Part shown: piece by piece, positions 55,761-64,000 of the stretch
Position numbering within the stretch: the stretch's first letter is position 1
How the letters are laid out: every line of letters starts with the position of its first letter
From: Aquarana catesbeiana
Lineage: Eukaryota; Chordata; Amphibia; Anura; Ranidae
DNA length: 64,000 nt
Assembly: GCF_042186555.1 (NCBI RefSeq)
Contig: NC_133324.1
Span: forward strand, 201,468,640-201,532,639
Direction: 5' to 3'
Notes under the pieces: model-generated
Told to the model about the DNA's origin: nothing
Seen by the model: the letters and a program-made list of their open reading frames with translations, nothing else
The model's database searches: none
Program-made: the position numbers and the translations under genes

Positions 55761-56351
55761 AACGTTAGGGTTGGCCCAAGTGTTTAGTTTAGCTAAGAGT
55801 TCTGGTAGATTAGTTTATTTTATTTTTCTCAAAGCGTGTTCCAGGACAGCCCAGGAGACCTAGGGCTTCTCCTACCAGGACAGGAAACGCGTTACCCCCA
55901 CCAGATAAAAGGGCGGTCCTCCAGGCCCCATGTCAGTTATTAGTGTTTCCTCCGGACGGGGGTGTAACATGTTCCTGGAACCTGGTCCCCTAGGTCTCAT
56001 GAGCAGGGTCTCTGTATGGCTATTTGGGGCATATCACTAACCTTCTCCTCTGCCAGAAGCAGCACTCCGCTGGGGAGGGTTGGCTGTGCTGCTGTCTCCT
56101 GTTTCTCAGTGCCTGCAGAGGGCCAGGACCGGGATGGTGTCAGCTCCCAAGCGCTTTACTGAAATTATGTGTATTCTGCACTCTGTAAGGCAGTGGTTTG
56201 TGTGAGGAAAAGCACGAAGCTGCAGCGCTCGGGGGGGGGGGGGGGGGGGATTTAGCTTCTGCGCTCCAAGCTGGCCCACAGGAAGTGCCGAGGGTAGGTC
56301 ACTTCCGGGGCATATGATGTCATCGTCGGGCGCCGGTTCCAGTCTCCTTAA

Positions 56352-57736
56352 ATGGCGCGAACAGGAGCCGCTGGTGACTTTTGGAGGAAGCAGCCAGGCT
56401 GTGGAAAGCCAAAAAGGGGCAGGATGGACCAGTCTGCAGTTCCTGCACAGGCAGTAGAGGCGGTGCCCAACACCAGCACCTCACAGGTAAGCCTGAAGTG
56501 TTGTCACTCTCTTGCTATCCCTGTGAGTGTTCCCTCCCCCTCCCCTCTCTGTAGTAGTGGGTTATGGGGACACATTTCCTCCCTCCTGCACGTGGTGTTT
56601 CGGAGTGTCAGGGTGGCTGAGAGTCTCATTATGGGTCATTTATTTTTGTCTTGCAGATCAAGACCCAGGACAAGGCTCAGGCGCAGCCACCTAAAAGGAA
56701 ATGTGCGGTGTGCGCAAACAAATTGAGCTCCTCTTGGAGCAAAGCGGTTTGTCGCAGCTGTATAGAAGGCCTTGTAAAAGATGACCCGGTTGCCTCTTCC
56801 CAGAAGATGCTTACTTCTGTTAGAGATGAGCTTGCGTCCACCTTCAGTTCCTTTAGAACACTTATTGACAAGCTCCAGACTCCAGATAAGAGTCCGTCTT
56901 CACAGAAGACGTCGGTCAGCACTCCGTAGCAGGCAGATAGTGAGGACTCTGAGGCTGAGGTCAGATCTACCTGTTCCTCAGAAGTATCGGGGTCAGATAT
57001 AGAGCCCGGGGATAGAGAATCCACTTGGGGCTCGAGATTTAAGTTATCTGTAGAGGATGTGGATGACTTGTTGAAGGCTATCTATACTACTCTTGAATTG
57101 AAAGAGGAGGAGGTTCAGTTATCCAAACATGATCTTATGTATAAAGGATTGCATAAGAAAAAAAATCAAGAGTTTTTCCAGTTCATAGTTCATTGATACT
57201 ATCAAGCTGGAATGGGATAATCCTGAGAGAAAACCATTCTTCTCTAATAACCTAAAAAGATGGTTTCCTTTTGATGAGGACACTGCGCAGTCGTGGAATA
57301 AGAATCCCAAGTTGGACGCACCTTTTTCAAAGGTTTCAAAAAAATCGGACCTAGTGTTCGATGATATGGGCATGCTTAAGGATCCGATGGACAAGAGAGG
57401 GGATATCCTTCTCCACAGAGCCAGGGACTCAGCGGTTGGGAACCTCAAACCAGCTCTGGCCTCCACTTGTGTGGCCAGAAATCTGGAGGTTTGGTTGACT
57501 CAGATCCAGACGCATCTGTCAGCAGGTACCTCCAGAGAGCAGATTTTTAAGTCTTTTCCTCTCCTCTTTCAGGCAGTAGGATTTTTGGCAGATTCTTCCG
57601 CAGAGTTGGTAAGAATGTTGGCCAGGACTTCGGCTTTAGTGAACTTGGCCAGGAGAAGCCTTTGGCTTAAAACCTGGTCAGGGGACTCGGCCTCCAAGTT
57701 GCTCCTTTTGTGGCCTTCCCTTAACAGGCGATCGTC
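56352..57736 (+). pseudogene. DIRS gag-like region, 5' part
   Basis: Frames at 56352-56726, 56651-56929 and 57312-57776 give KRKCAVCANKLSSSWSKAVC and CRSCIEGLVKDDP (a Cys-rich stretch with paired CxxC-like motifs). An acidic segment follows, then VEDVDDLLKAIYTTLE, KGGxxPM-like MGMLKDPMDKRGDILLHRAR and AVGNLKPALASTCVARNLEV. The third frame then runs WLTQIQTHLSAGTSREQIFK to the Tc1 insertion. The text continues across the Tc1 insertion: joining at TA gives GDRLFGPGLQEALERT in frame (59803 onward). A stop at about 56927 and several frameshifts make it inactive. This matches the gag-like proteins of amphibian and fish DIRS elements in general character. Confidence 0.75.
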
Positions 57737-58112
57737 TACAACCCCTGGCAAAAATGATGGAATCACCAGTCCCTGAGGATGTTCCTTCAGTTGTTTATTG
57801 TTGTAGAAAAAAAGCAGATCACAGACCTGGCCAAAAACTAAAGGCATTTCAAATGGCAACTTTCTGGCTTTAAGAAACACTAAAAGAAATCAAGAAAAAT
57901 AATTGTGGTGGCCGGTAACAGTTTGATTTATAGAACAAGCACAGGTAATTATGGAATCACTCAATTCTGAGGAAAAAATTATGGAATCACCCTGTAAATT
58001 TTCATTACAAACACTAACACCTGCATCAGATTAAATCTGCTTGTTGGTATGTAGGTAAAAAGGAATGATCACACCTTGGAGAGCTGTTGCAACAAGTGGA
58101 CTGACATGAAGC

Positions 58113-59118
58113 ATGGCTCCAACACCAGAGATGTCAATTGAAAAAAAGGAGAGGATTATAAAACTCCTTAAAGAGGGTAAATCATCACACAGTGTTGCAC
58201 AAGATGTTGGTTGTTCACAGTCGGCTGTGTCTAAAACATGGACCAAATACAAACAACATGGGAAGGTGGTTAAATGCAAGCATACTGGTAGACCAAGGAA
58301 GACATCAAAGCGTCAAGACAGAAAACTTAAAGCAATATGCCTTGAAAACAGAAAATGTACAACAAAACAAATGGGAGGAAACTGGAGTCAACATCTGTGA
58401 CCGAACTGTAAGAAACCACCTAAAGGAAATGGGATTTACATACAGAAAAGCTAAAAGAAAGCCATCCCTAACACCTAAACATAAAAAACAAGGTTACAAT
58501 GGGCTAAGGAAAGGCAATCGTGGACTGTGGATGATTGGATGAAAGTCATATTCAGTGATGAATCTTGAATCTGCATTGGGCAAGGTGATGATGCTGGAAC
58601 TTTTGTTTGGTGCCGATCCAATGAGATTTATGCAGATGACTGTCTGAAGAAAACATGCAAATTTCCACAGTCAATTATGATATGGGGCTGCATGTCAGGT
58701 AAAGGCACTGGGGAGATGGCTGTCATTAAATCCAATAAATGCACAGGTTTACATTGAAATTTTGGACACTTTTCTTATCCCATCTATTGACAGGATGTTT
58801 GGGGATGATGAAATCATTTATCAAGATGATAATGCATCTTGCCATAGAGCAAAAACTGTGAAAAAATTCCTTGAAGAAATAAACATAAGGTCAATGTCAT
58901 GGCCTTCAAACAGTCCGGATCTCAATCCAATTGAAAATCTGTGGTGGAAGTTAAAGAAAATGGTCCATGACAAGGCTCCAACCTGCAAAGATGATTTTGC
59001 AACAGCAATAAGAGAAGGCTGGAGCCAGATTGAAGAGTACTGTTTATCACTCATTAAGTCAATGCCTCAGAGACTGCAAGCAGTTATAAAAGCCAGAGGT
59101 GGTGCAACAAAGTACTAG
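58113..59118 (+). pseudogene. Tc1 transposase (DD34E), with few lesions
   Basis: The N-terminus EMSIEKKERIIKLLKEGKSS and HSVAQDVGCSQSAVSKTWTK form the first helix-turn-helix, and HTGRPRKTSKRQDRKLKAIC the linker with the GRPR motif. After a frameshift near 58340-58380 come ICDRTVRNHLKEMGFTYRKA and, beyond a stop, the first Asp region (VIFSDE, near 58545). The last frame (58762-59118) carries IYQDDNASCHRA (second Asp) and SPDLNPIENLWWKLKK (Glu) with 34 residues between, and ends GGATKY. Three frames and at least one stop separate the parts, so it is inactive as read, though well preserved. It ends before the nested MITE, which lies in the 3' untranslated part. Confidence 0.88.
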
Positions 59119-59193
59119 TGATGTGTTGGAGTGTTATTTTGTTTGTTTTTCATGATTCCATAATTTAATCCCTGTGCTTGTTCTATAAATCTA

Positions 59194-59608
59194 ATGCCCT
59201 GTACACACGGTCGAACATTGATCGGACATTCCGACAACAAAATCCATGGATTTTTTCCAACAGATGTTGGCTCAAACTTGTCTTGCATACACACGGTCAC
59301 ACAAAGTTGTCGGAAAATCTGATCGTTCTGAACGCGGTGACGTAAAACGCGTACATCGGGACTATAAACTGGGCCAATAGCTTTTGTCTCTTAATTTTAT
59401 TCTGAGCATGCGTGGCACTTTGTGCGTCGGATTTGTGTACACACGATCGGAATTTCCGACAACGGATTTTGTTGTTGGAAAATTTTATAGCAAGCTCTCA
59501 AACTAATTCCGATGGAAAATGTGTGATGGAGCCCACACACGGTCGGAATTTCCGACAGGGTCCTAGCACACATTTTCCGTCGGAAAATCCAATCGTGTGT
59601 ACAGGGCA
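59194..59608. mobile_element. TA-flanked MITE nested in the Tc1 element
   Basis: TA at 59192-59193 and 59609-59610. The ends ATGCCCTGTACACACGGTCG and TCGTGTGTACAGGGCA are inverted. It is closely related to the copy at 27805-28240 throughout (CGGAATTTCCGACAACGGAT, TGTCTTGCATACACACGGTC). It lies just left of the right inverted repeat of the Tc1 host and is therefore younger than that Tc1. Confidence 0.87.
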
Positions 59609-59802
59609 TAACTGTTACTGGCCACCACAATCATTTTTCTTGATTTCTTTTAGTGTTTCTTAAAGCCAGAAAGTTGCCATTTGAAATGCCTTTAGTTTTT
59701 GGCCATGTCTGTGATCTGCTTTTTTTTTTTTTCTACAACAATAAACAACTGAAGGAACATCCTCAGGGACTGGTGATTCCATCATTTTTGCCAGGGGTTG
59801 TA

Positions 59803-60875
59803 TTTGGCCCAGGACTGCAGGAGGCACTGGAACGCACAGCTTATAGGAAAAAGGCATTTCCAAAGAAAGAGAATCCCGACAGCCAGAAATTTTTTTTTTT
59901 TTTTTTTTTTTTCGTGGCCAAGGCAGGCAACAGGGTCCTAGAAAAAAGGACAGCAGGCTGAAAAAAACATTGGACAGGGCACAAAGACAGAGGCAAAGGG
60001 GGGGTCCTGTTTAACCCTCCTCAACAGCCCGCCAAGCCACAGTGACTTGCGTTCCCCGGTGGGAGGAAGATTGAGGGCCTTCATCCCACAGTGGGCAGCA
60101 GTCACTTCAAGCCCCTTCATCCTGGACCTAGTGACCAACTGGTATAGGCTGGAATTTGCCCACCAACCACCAGAGTGGTTATTGGTCACCTTTCCTCCCC
60201 AAGATCGAGAGAAAGCCAAGGCTCTGGGTCTCCAGATCGGAGACTTATTGGATCAAAAGGTCCTGATTCCTGTTCCCCAGTCAGATCAGGGCAGGGGATT
60301 CTATTCCCATGTATTAATGGTCAAAAAGCCATCAGGGAAGTTTTGACTTATCCTGAATCTCCGGACTTTAAACAATTCAACCAGGTACAAACATTTCCGT
60401 ATGGAGAAGGTTTTCACTATCAAAAACCTGCTCTACCCAAACTGCTTCATGGCCACGCTGGACTTAAGGGATGCCTATTTTCACATCCCTATCCATCCAG
60501 CCTTCCAGACATTTTTGAGATTAGCAGTGAAGATGGATACAGGGACTTGACACTTTCAGTTTCAAACCCTCCCCTTTTGGTCTTTCCTCAGCCCCACGCA
60601 TTTTCACGCGTTGGGGGATGCACTGGCTCCACTGAGGTTAAAGGCGATAACTGTTATCCCTTACTTGGACGACCTCCTGGTGGTGGCAAAGTCATACCAG
60701 AAGCTGTTGGAGGACCTCCAGATTGTACAAAACTTCCTACTGTCCCTAGGCTGGTTGATAAATATAGAAAAGTCGTCCTTAATCCCAGCCCAAAAAGTAA
60801 CATACCTGGGTTACGACTTTTGCTCAGTAGACCAGAGTTTTTCTTCCTCAGGAGAAGATTGCAAAAATGACTAGG
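59803..60875 (+). pseudogene. DIRS gag end and reverse transcriptase
   Basis: It starts with the remainder of the gag-like frame (LFGPGLQEALERTAYRKKAF), with a poly-T run at 59888-59912. The RT then begins with VGGRLRAFIPQWAAVTSSPF and ILDLVTNWYRLEF, typical of DIRS RTs. It continues LMVKKPSGKF, ATLDLRDAYFHIPIHPAF (first catalytic Asp region), LPFGLSSAPRIFT and VIPYLDDLLVVAKS (the LDD catalytic pair), ending SLGWLINIEKSSLIPAQKVT and VFLPQEKIAKMTR. Frameshifts near 60345, 60540 and 60600 break it. After KMTR the text jumps directly to recombinase, so RNase H and the following domain have been deleted. Confidence 0.87.
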
Positions 60876-61540
60876 GCCAGACCAGTAGTGGTGAGAAGTT
60901 GTCCATCTTGGGACCTGTCCCTAGTACTTCAAACTCTGGTTGAATTTCCTTTTGAGCCTCTTGAAGATATCTGTGAAGTTACTCACATTAAAAACTCTTT
61001 CTTGTAGCTGTTACCTCAGCTCGTAGGGTAAGTGAGTTGCAGGCCCCATCAGTGAGGGAGCCTTTCCTCACGATTTTTGAGGATAGAGTTGTTTTGAGCA
61101 CCGATCCAGGCTTTTTTTCCCAAGGTGGCCAGTACATTCCATCGATCTCAGGACATTGTACTGCCAACCTTTTGTAGTTCGCCACACGGCGACCTAGAAA
61201 GAAAGTTTAGTTTTTTAGACGTGAGAAGGATTCACCTAGTCTATCTTGAGGTCACCAGGACCTTTAGAAAAACTGATGCCACACTGGCTAAATGGATAAA
61301 GCAAGCTATCTCTGAAGCTTACAAAATTAGAGAAGTTCCTCCACCTTTTGTTACTGCACACTCAACTAGAGCCTTGTCTATGTCTTGGGCTGAGAAGGCT
61401 GGTGCCTCACCGGAACAAATTTTGCAGGGCTGCCACATGGTCCAGTTACTCGGCCTTCATTAAGCATTATCGCCTGGATCTCCTATCGGCTCAGGAGCAG
61501 GCATTTGGTCGTAAGGTCCTTCAGGCAGTGGTCCCTCCCT
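60871..61540 (+). pseudogene. DIRS tyrosine recombinase, frameshifted
   Basis: The plus strand encodes CPSWDLSLVLQTLVEFPFEP, FLVAVTSARRVSELQA (first catalytic Arg), then KTDATLAKWIKQAISEAYKI and PPPFVTAHSTRALSMSWAEK (the HxxR pair), AGASPEQI. In a shifted frame, CRAATWSSYSAFIKHYRLDL follows with the candidate nucleophilic Tyr. This is the R...HxxR...Y set of phage-integrase-type recombinases used by DIRS elements in place of a DDE integrase. The frameshift lies between AGASPEQI and ATWSS (near 61420-61440). An earlier shift lies near 61010 and another near 61110. Confidence 0.88.
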
Positions 61541-61854
61541 AGACTGGTAAGTTCTGGCTCATCGACTCATGGGCTGTCCTGGAAGATGCTTTGAGAAAAG
61601 CGGAGTTAGACTTACCGGTAACTCCTTTTCTGAGAGTCTTCCAGGACAGCCGGATTCCCACCCGGTTTTGTCTAAAGTTTTATGTGTATTATGATATGTT
61701 TTGCAGGGACGTCCTACGGTTCTTGAAGACTGACATGGGGCCTGGAGGACCGCCCTTTTATGTGGTGGGGGTAATGTGTTTCCTGTCCTGGAAGGAGGAG
61801 CCGTAGGTCTCATGGGCTGTCCTGGAAGACTCTCAGAAAAGGAGTTACCGGTAA

Positions 61855-62790
61855 AGAAGAACCCAAAGATCACTGTGGCTGAGCTCCAGAGATGCAGTCG
61901 GGAGATGGGAGAAAGTTGTAGAAAGCCAACTATCACTGCAGCCCTCCATTAGTCGGGGCTTTATGGCAGAGTGGCCCGAAGGAAGCCTCTCCTCAGTGCA
62001 AGACACATGAAAGCCCGCATGGAGTTTGCTAAAAAAAACACCTGAAGGACTCTAAGATGGTGAGAAATAAGATTCTCTGGTCTGATGAGACCAAGATAGA
62101 ACTTTTTGGCCTTAATTCTAAGCTGTATGTGTGGAGGAAACCAGGCACTGCTCATCACCTGTTCAATACAGTCCCAACAGTGAAGCATGGTGGTGGCAGC
62201 ATCATGCTCTGGGGGTGTTTTTCAGCTGCAGGGACAGGACGACTGGTTGCAATTGAGGGGAAGATGAATGCGGCCAAGTACAGGGATATCCTGGACGAAA
62301 AACTTCTCCAGAGTGTTCAGGACCTCAGACTGGGCTGAAGGTTTACCTTCCAACAAGACAATGGCCCTAAGCACACAGCTAAAATAATGGAGTGGCTTCG
62401 CAACAACTCCGTGACTGTTCTTGAATGGCTCAGCCAGAGCCCTGACTTAAACCCAATTGAGCATCTCTGGAGAGACCTAAAAATGGCCACCAACATTTAC
62501 CATCCAACCTGACAGAACTGGAGAGGATCTGCAAGGAGGAATGGCAGAGGATCCCCAAATCCAGGTGTGAAAAACGTGTTGCATCTTTCCCAAAGACTCA
62601 TGGCTATATTAGATCAAAAGGGTGCTTTTTACTAAATACTGAGCAAAGGGTCTGAATACTTAGGACCATGTGATATTTCAGTTTTTCTTTTTTTAATCTG
62701 CAAAAATGTCAACAATTCTGTGTTTTTCTGTCAATATGGGGTGCCGTGTGTACATTAATGAGGAAAAAAATGATCTTTTTACTTGCCTGC
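61855..62790 (+). mobile_element. 5'-truncated Tc1-type element
   Basis: It begins at once with transposase coding sequence (KITVAELQRCSREMGESCRK in one frame), directly after the DIRS right end. The left terminal repeat and N-terminus are missing. The 3' part runs through the usual A/T-rich tail (GGGTCTGAATACTTAGGACC, TCAATATGGGGTGCCGTGTG) and breaks off near 62790 before the right end. Confidence 0.82.
61860..62520 (+). pseudogene. Tc1 transposase, C-terminal two thirds
   Basis: Open frame 62057-62338 reads MVRNKILWSDETKIELFGLN (first catalytic Asp), PTVKHGGGSIMLWGCFSAAG and IEGKMNAAKYRDILDEKLLQ. In the next frame, FQQDNGPKHTAKIMEWL (second Asp, from about 62347) and SQSPDLNPIEHLWRDLK (Glu, about 62430-62480) follow. 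It is a different Tc1 lineage from the one at 57739, being closer to the copy at 47309 (both read WSDETKIxLFG, GGGSIML). Frameshifts make it inactive. Confidence 0.85.
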
Positions 62791-63420
62791 TTTCTACAAT
62801 AAATATTATATCCTACTACACTATCAGATGTTTTTCTCTTGATTTTTTTTGCACGTACGGCCCCCCCCTGGCCTGGTGGAAGCCCCCCTCCAGATTAGAC
62901 GCACTGGAATCGTCCTGTATTGGAATGTTGTTCACATCGGCTGATCCGGACGCCATCATCAGCTGTCCCTGCAGAGGGCTGTATCTGCATGCGTACAAGA
63001 CCTTGCTATCAGGGAGGTCCATCTGCAGTATCCCCCGCAGTCACTGTTTGTCTAGATATCCCCTCACACTATCCTCCTTTCCTTCTCCTACACTGGTGGT
63101 TTTCAAAGAACTGGATATGTGATCCTTCCTAACGGGACTGATGCATCTTAATTTTCCATGAATGATATATTTTTTCACTCTTATCACTCAGGACATTTGT
63201 ACTTGTCTATGTTCATTCACATGTTTATTATTGTTTATTGTGCACTTAATTCATTTTTAAGCTCACTTTTTTCTAAAGTTTTTTTTGATTATGATATGTG
63301 ATTCACTAAGCATGCACAGTATATATGCATTCAAATATTTATGTAAAAAATAATATATGAATTCAGATCAGTGGTCATTTGATTGCAAGCGCACTTATAT
63401 TTATTCCACGCTTTAAAATT
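62791..63420. other. Spacer with possible retro-type 3' end
   Basis: Ends in AGCGCACTTATATTTATTCC (63388-63407), a tail resembling GCGCAGTGTTATTTATATT at the end of the retro-insertion 29153-29887. A truncated relative may therefore lie here. No target duplication was found and no gene is seen. Confidence 0.4.
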
Positions 63421-64000
63421 GCGCACACGTGGTATGGCGTCAAACATGTTTAGAGTTAGAGGAGGTCTAGTGCTAGAATTATTGCTCTCACTCTAACCTT
63501 TGCGGTGATGCCTCACGTGTGGTTTGAACGTTGTTTACATTTGCGGGCACAACCTATGTATGCGTTCGCTTAGTGCTAGCTCACAGGGACAGGGGCGCTT
63601 TCATTTTTTAATATCTTATTTTTTTTTATTGTTATGCTTTTTTTTTTTTTTTTTTTTTTTTTATCACTTTTGTTCCTATTACAAGGAATGTGAACATCCC
63701 TTGTAATAGGAATGGTGCGTGACAGGTCCTCTCTATGGAGAGAAGGGGCCCCAAAGTCGGTTCGGAAAATGTCATTCTCTGCTGCAGATAAGTGCTTGAC
63801 ATTTTCTGAACCAAATTTTGGGGCCCTGTATCTTGGAGCCACTTGGTGCTAGGAACACCAGCTTGGGTTATATTGTGGTGCTAGTTCCACTGGGTTTGCA
63901 CACCAAATTTGGGGTTCCTAGCACTAAGTGGCCCTGAGATACGGGGCCCCAAAGTCTGTCAACTGTGTCCCTCTGCAGCAATGTCATTTCGGGACCCTTT
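63421..64000. repeat. piggyBac-family interior sequence running off the window
   Basis: Order of phrases as in copies A/B around 12510-12790: GAGGAGGTCTAGTGCTAGAA, GCGGTGATGCCTCACGTG, TGTTTACATTTGCG, poly-T, then GGAATGTGAACATCCC. A further inverted pair lies at 63821-63858 and 63913-63952 (GGGGCCCTGTATCTTGGAG against CTGAGATACGGGGCCCC). The element continues beyond 64000. Frames on the minus strand are artefacts. Confidence 0.65.

Larger units (their letters stand above)
57739..59800 (+). mobile_element. Tc1-type transposon nested in the DIRS element
   Basis: TA at 57737-57738 and 59801-59802. The ends CAACCCCTGGCAAAAATGAT and ATCATTTTTGCCAGGGGTTG are exact inverse complements. The inverted repeats are long, about 190 bp each (57739-57930 and 59612-59800), as in IR/DR-type Tc1 elements. 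Total length is 2062 bp, including a nested MITE (59194-59608); without it about 1.65 kb. Confidence 0.93.
55838..61850 (+). mobile_element. DIRS-type tyrosine-recombinase retrotransposon, interrupted
   Basis: The inverted terminal repeats are 55838-55935 and about 61724-61830 (for example CCTCCAGGCCCCATGTCAG against CTGACATGGGGCCTGGAGG). A further copy of the outer end lies just inside the right ITR at 61571-61656 (GGCTGTCCTGGAAGA and its inverse), as expected for the internal complementary region of DIRS elements. In order it contains a gag-like region (56352-57736 and 59803-59960), RT (about 60030-60870) and a tyrosine recombinase (60871-61540). RNase H and methyltransferase regions normally between RT and recombinase are missing. 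A Tc1 element (57739-59800) is nested in the gag-like part. No target duplication is expected for DIRS. Confidence 0.88.

Overview
The window is vertebrate genomic DNA. The density and type of repeats suggest an anuran amphibian, probably a ranoid frog; that placement is inference from repeat style, not from a search. No bacterial-type genes, rRNA, tRNA or CRISPR arrays were recognised. The only host gene seen is the 5' part of HSD17B4 (peroxisomal multifunctional enzyme type 2) on the + strand. A TATA/GC/CCAAT promoter lies at about 36478-36582, coding exon 1 at 36648-36708 and exon 2 at 50758-50811. The exons join in phase to give the start of the short-chain dehydrogenase domain, including its TGxxxGxG cofactor motif. 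Intron 1 is about 14 kb. Intron 2 runs at least to the window end.

Layout: 1-600 is a minisatellite. At 2041-4886 two inverted arms face each other around a hAT element with a perfect 8-bp target duplication, followed by a tandem array of about 145-bp units (5270-6910). From 7.2 to 9 kb are small inverted-repeat elements, some nested. From 8958 to about 23360 lies one minus-strand CR1-type LINE broken by three elements that use TTAA target sites. Two of these (10154-16069 and 16253-22157) are about 5.9 kb, closely related, and each carries the C-terminal cysteine-rich domain of a piggyBac transposase. Removing them on paper rejoins the LINE reading frame at both sites. A second, plus-strand CR1 LINE lies at 28438-29152 and 31281-32325, interrupted by a retro-insertion, a TTAA element and a small hAT element.

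Intron 1 of HSD17B4 holds a Tc1 copy (37072-38732) carrying a small hAT insertion, a 2.4-kb minisatellite that leaves three forward frames open (39900-42360), a second Tc1 (47309-48540), two 230-bp identical MITE segments, and a Penelope-like GIY-YIG endonuclease fragment split by one of those MITEs. Intron 2 holds a DIRS-type tyrosine-recombinase retrotransposon (about 55838-61850). A DD34E Tc1 element (57739-59800) sits inside its gag-like region, and that Tc1 is itself hit by a TA-flanked MITE. A 5'-truncated Tc1 and a further piggyBac-like segment close the window.

No cellular operon or pathway is present. The main interest is the stratigraphy of nested transposons, several with intact target duplications that give insertion order, and the retained piggyBac zinc-finger domain in elements that lack a visible catalytic domain.
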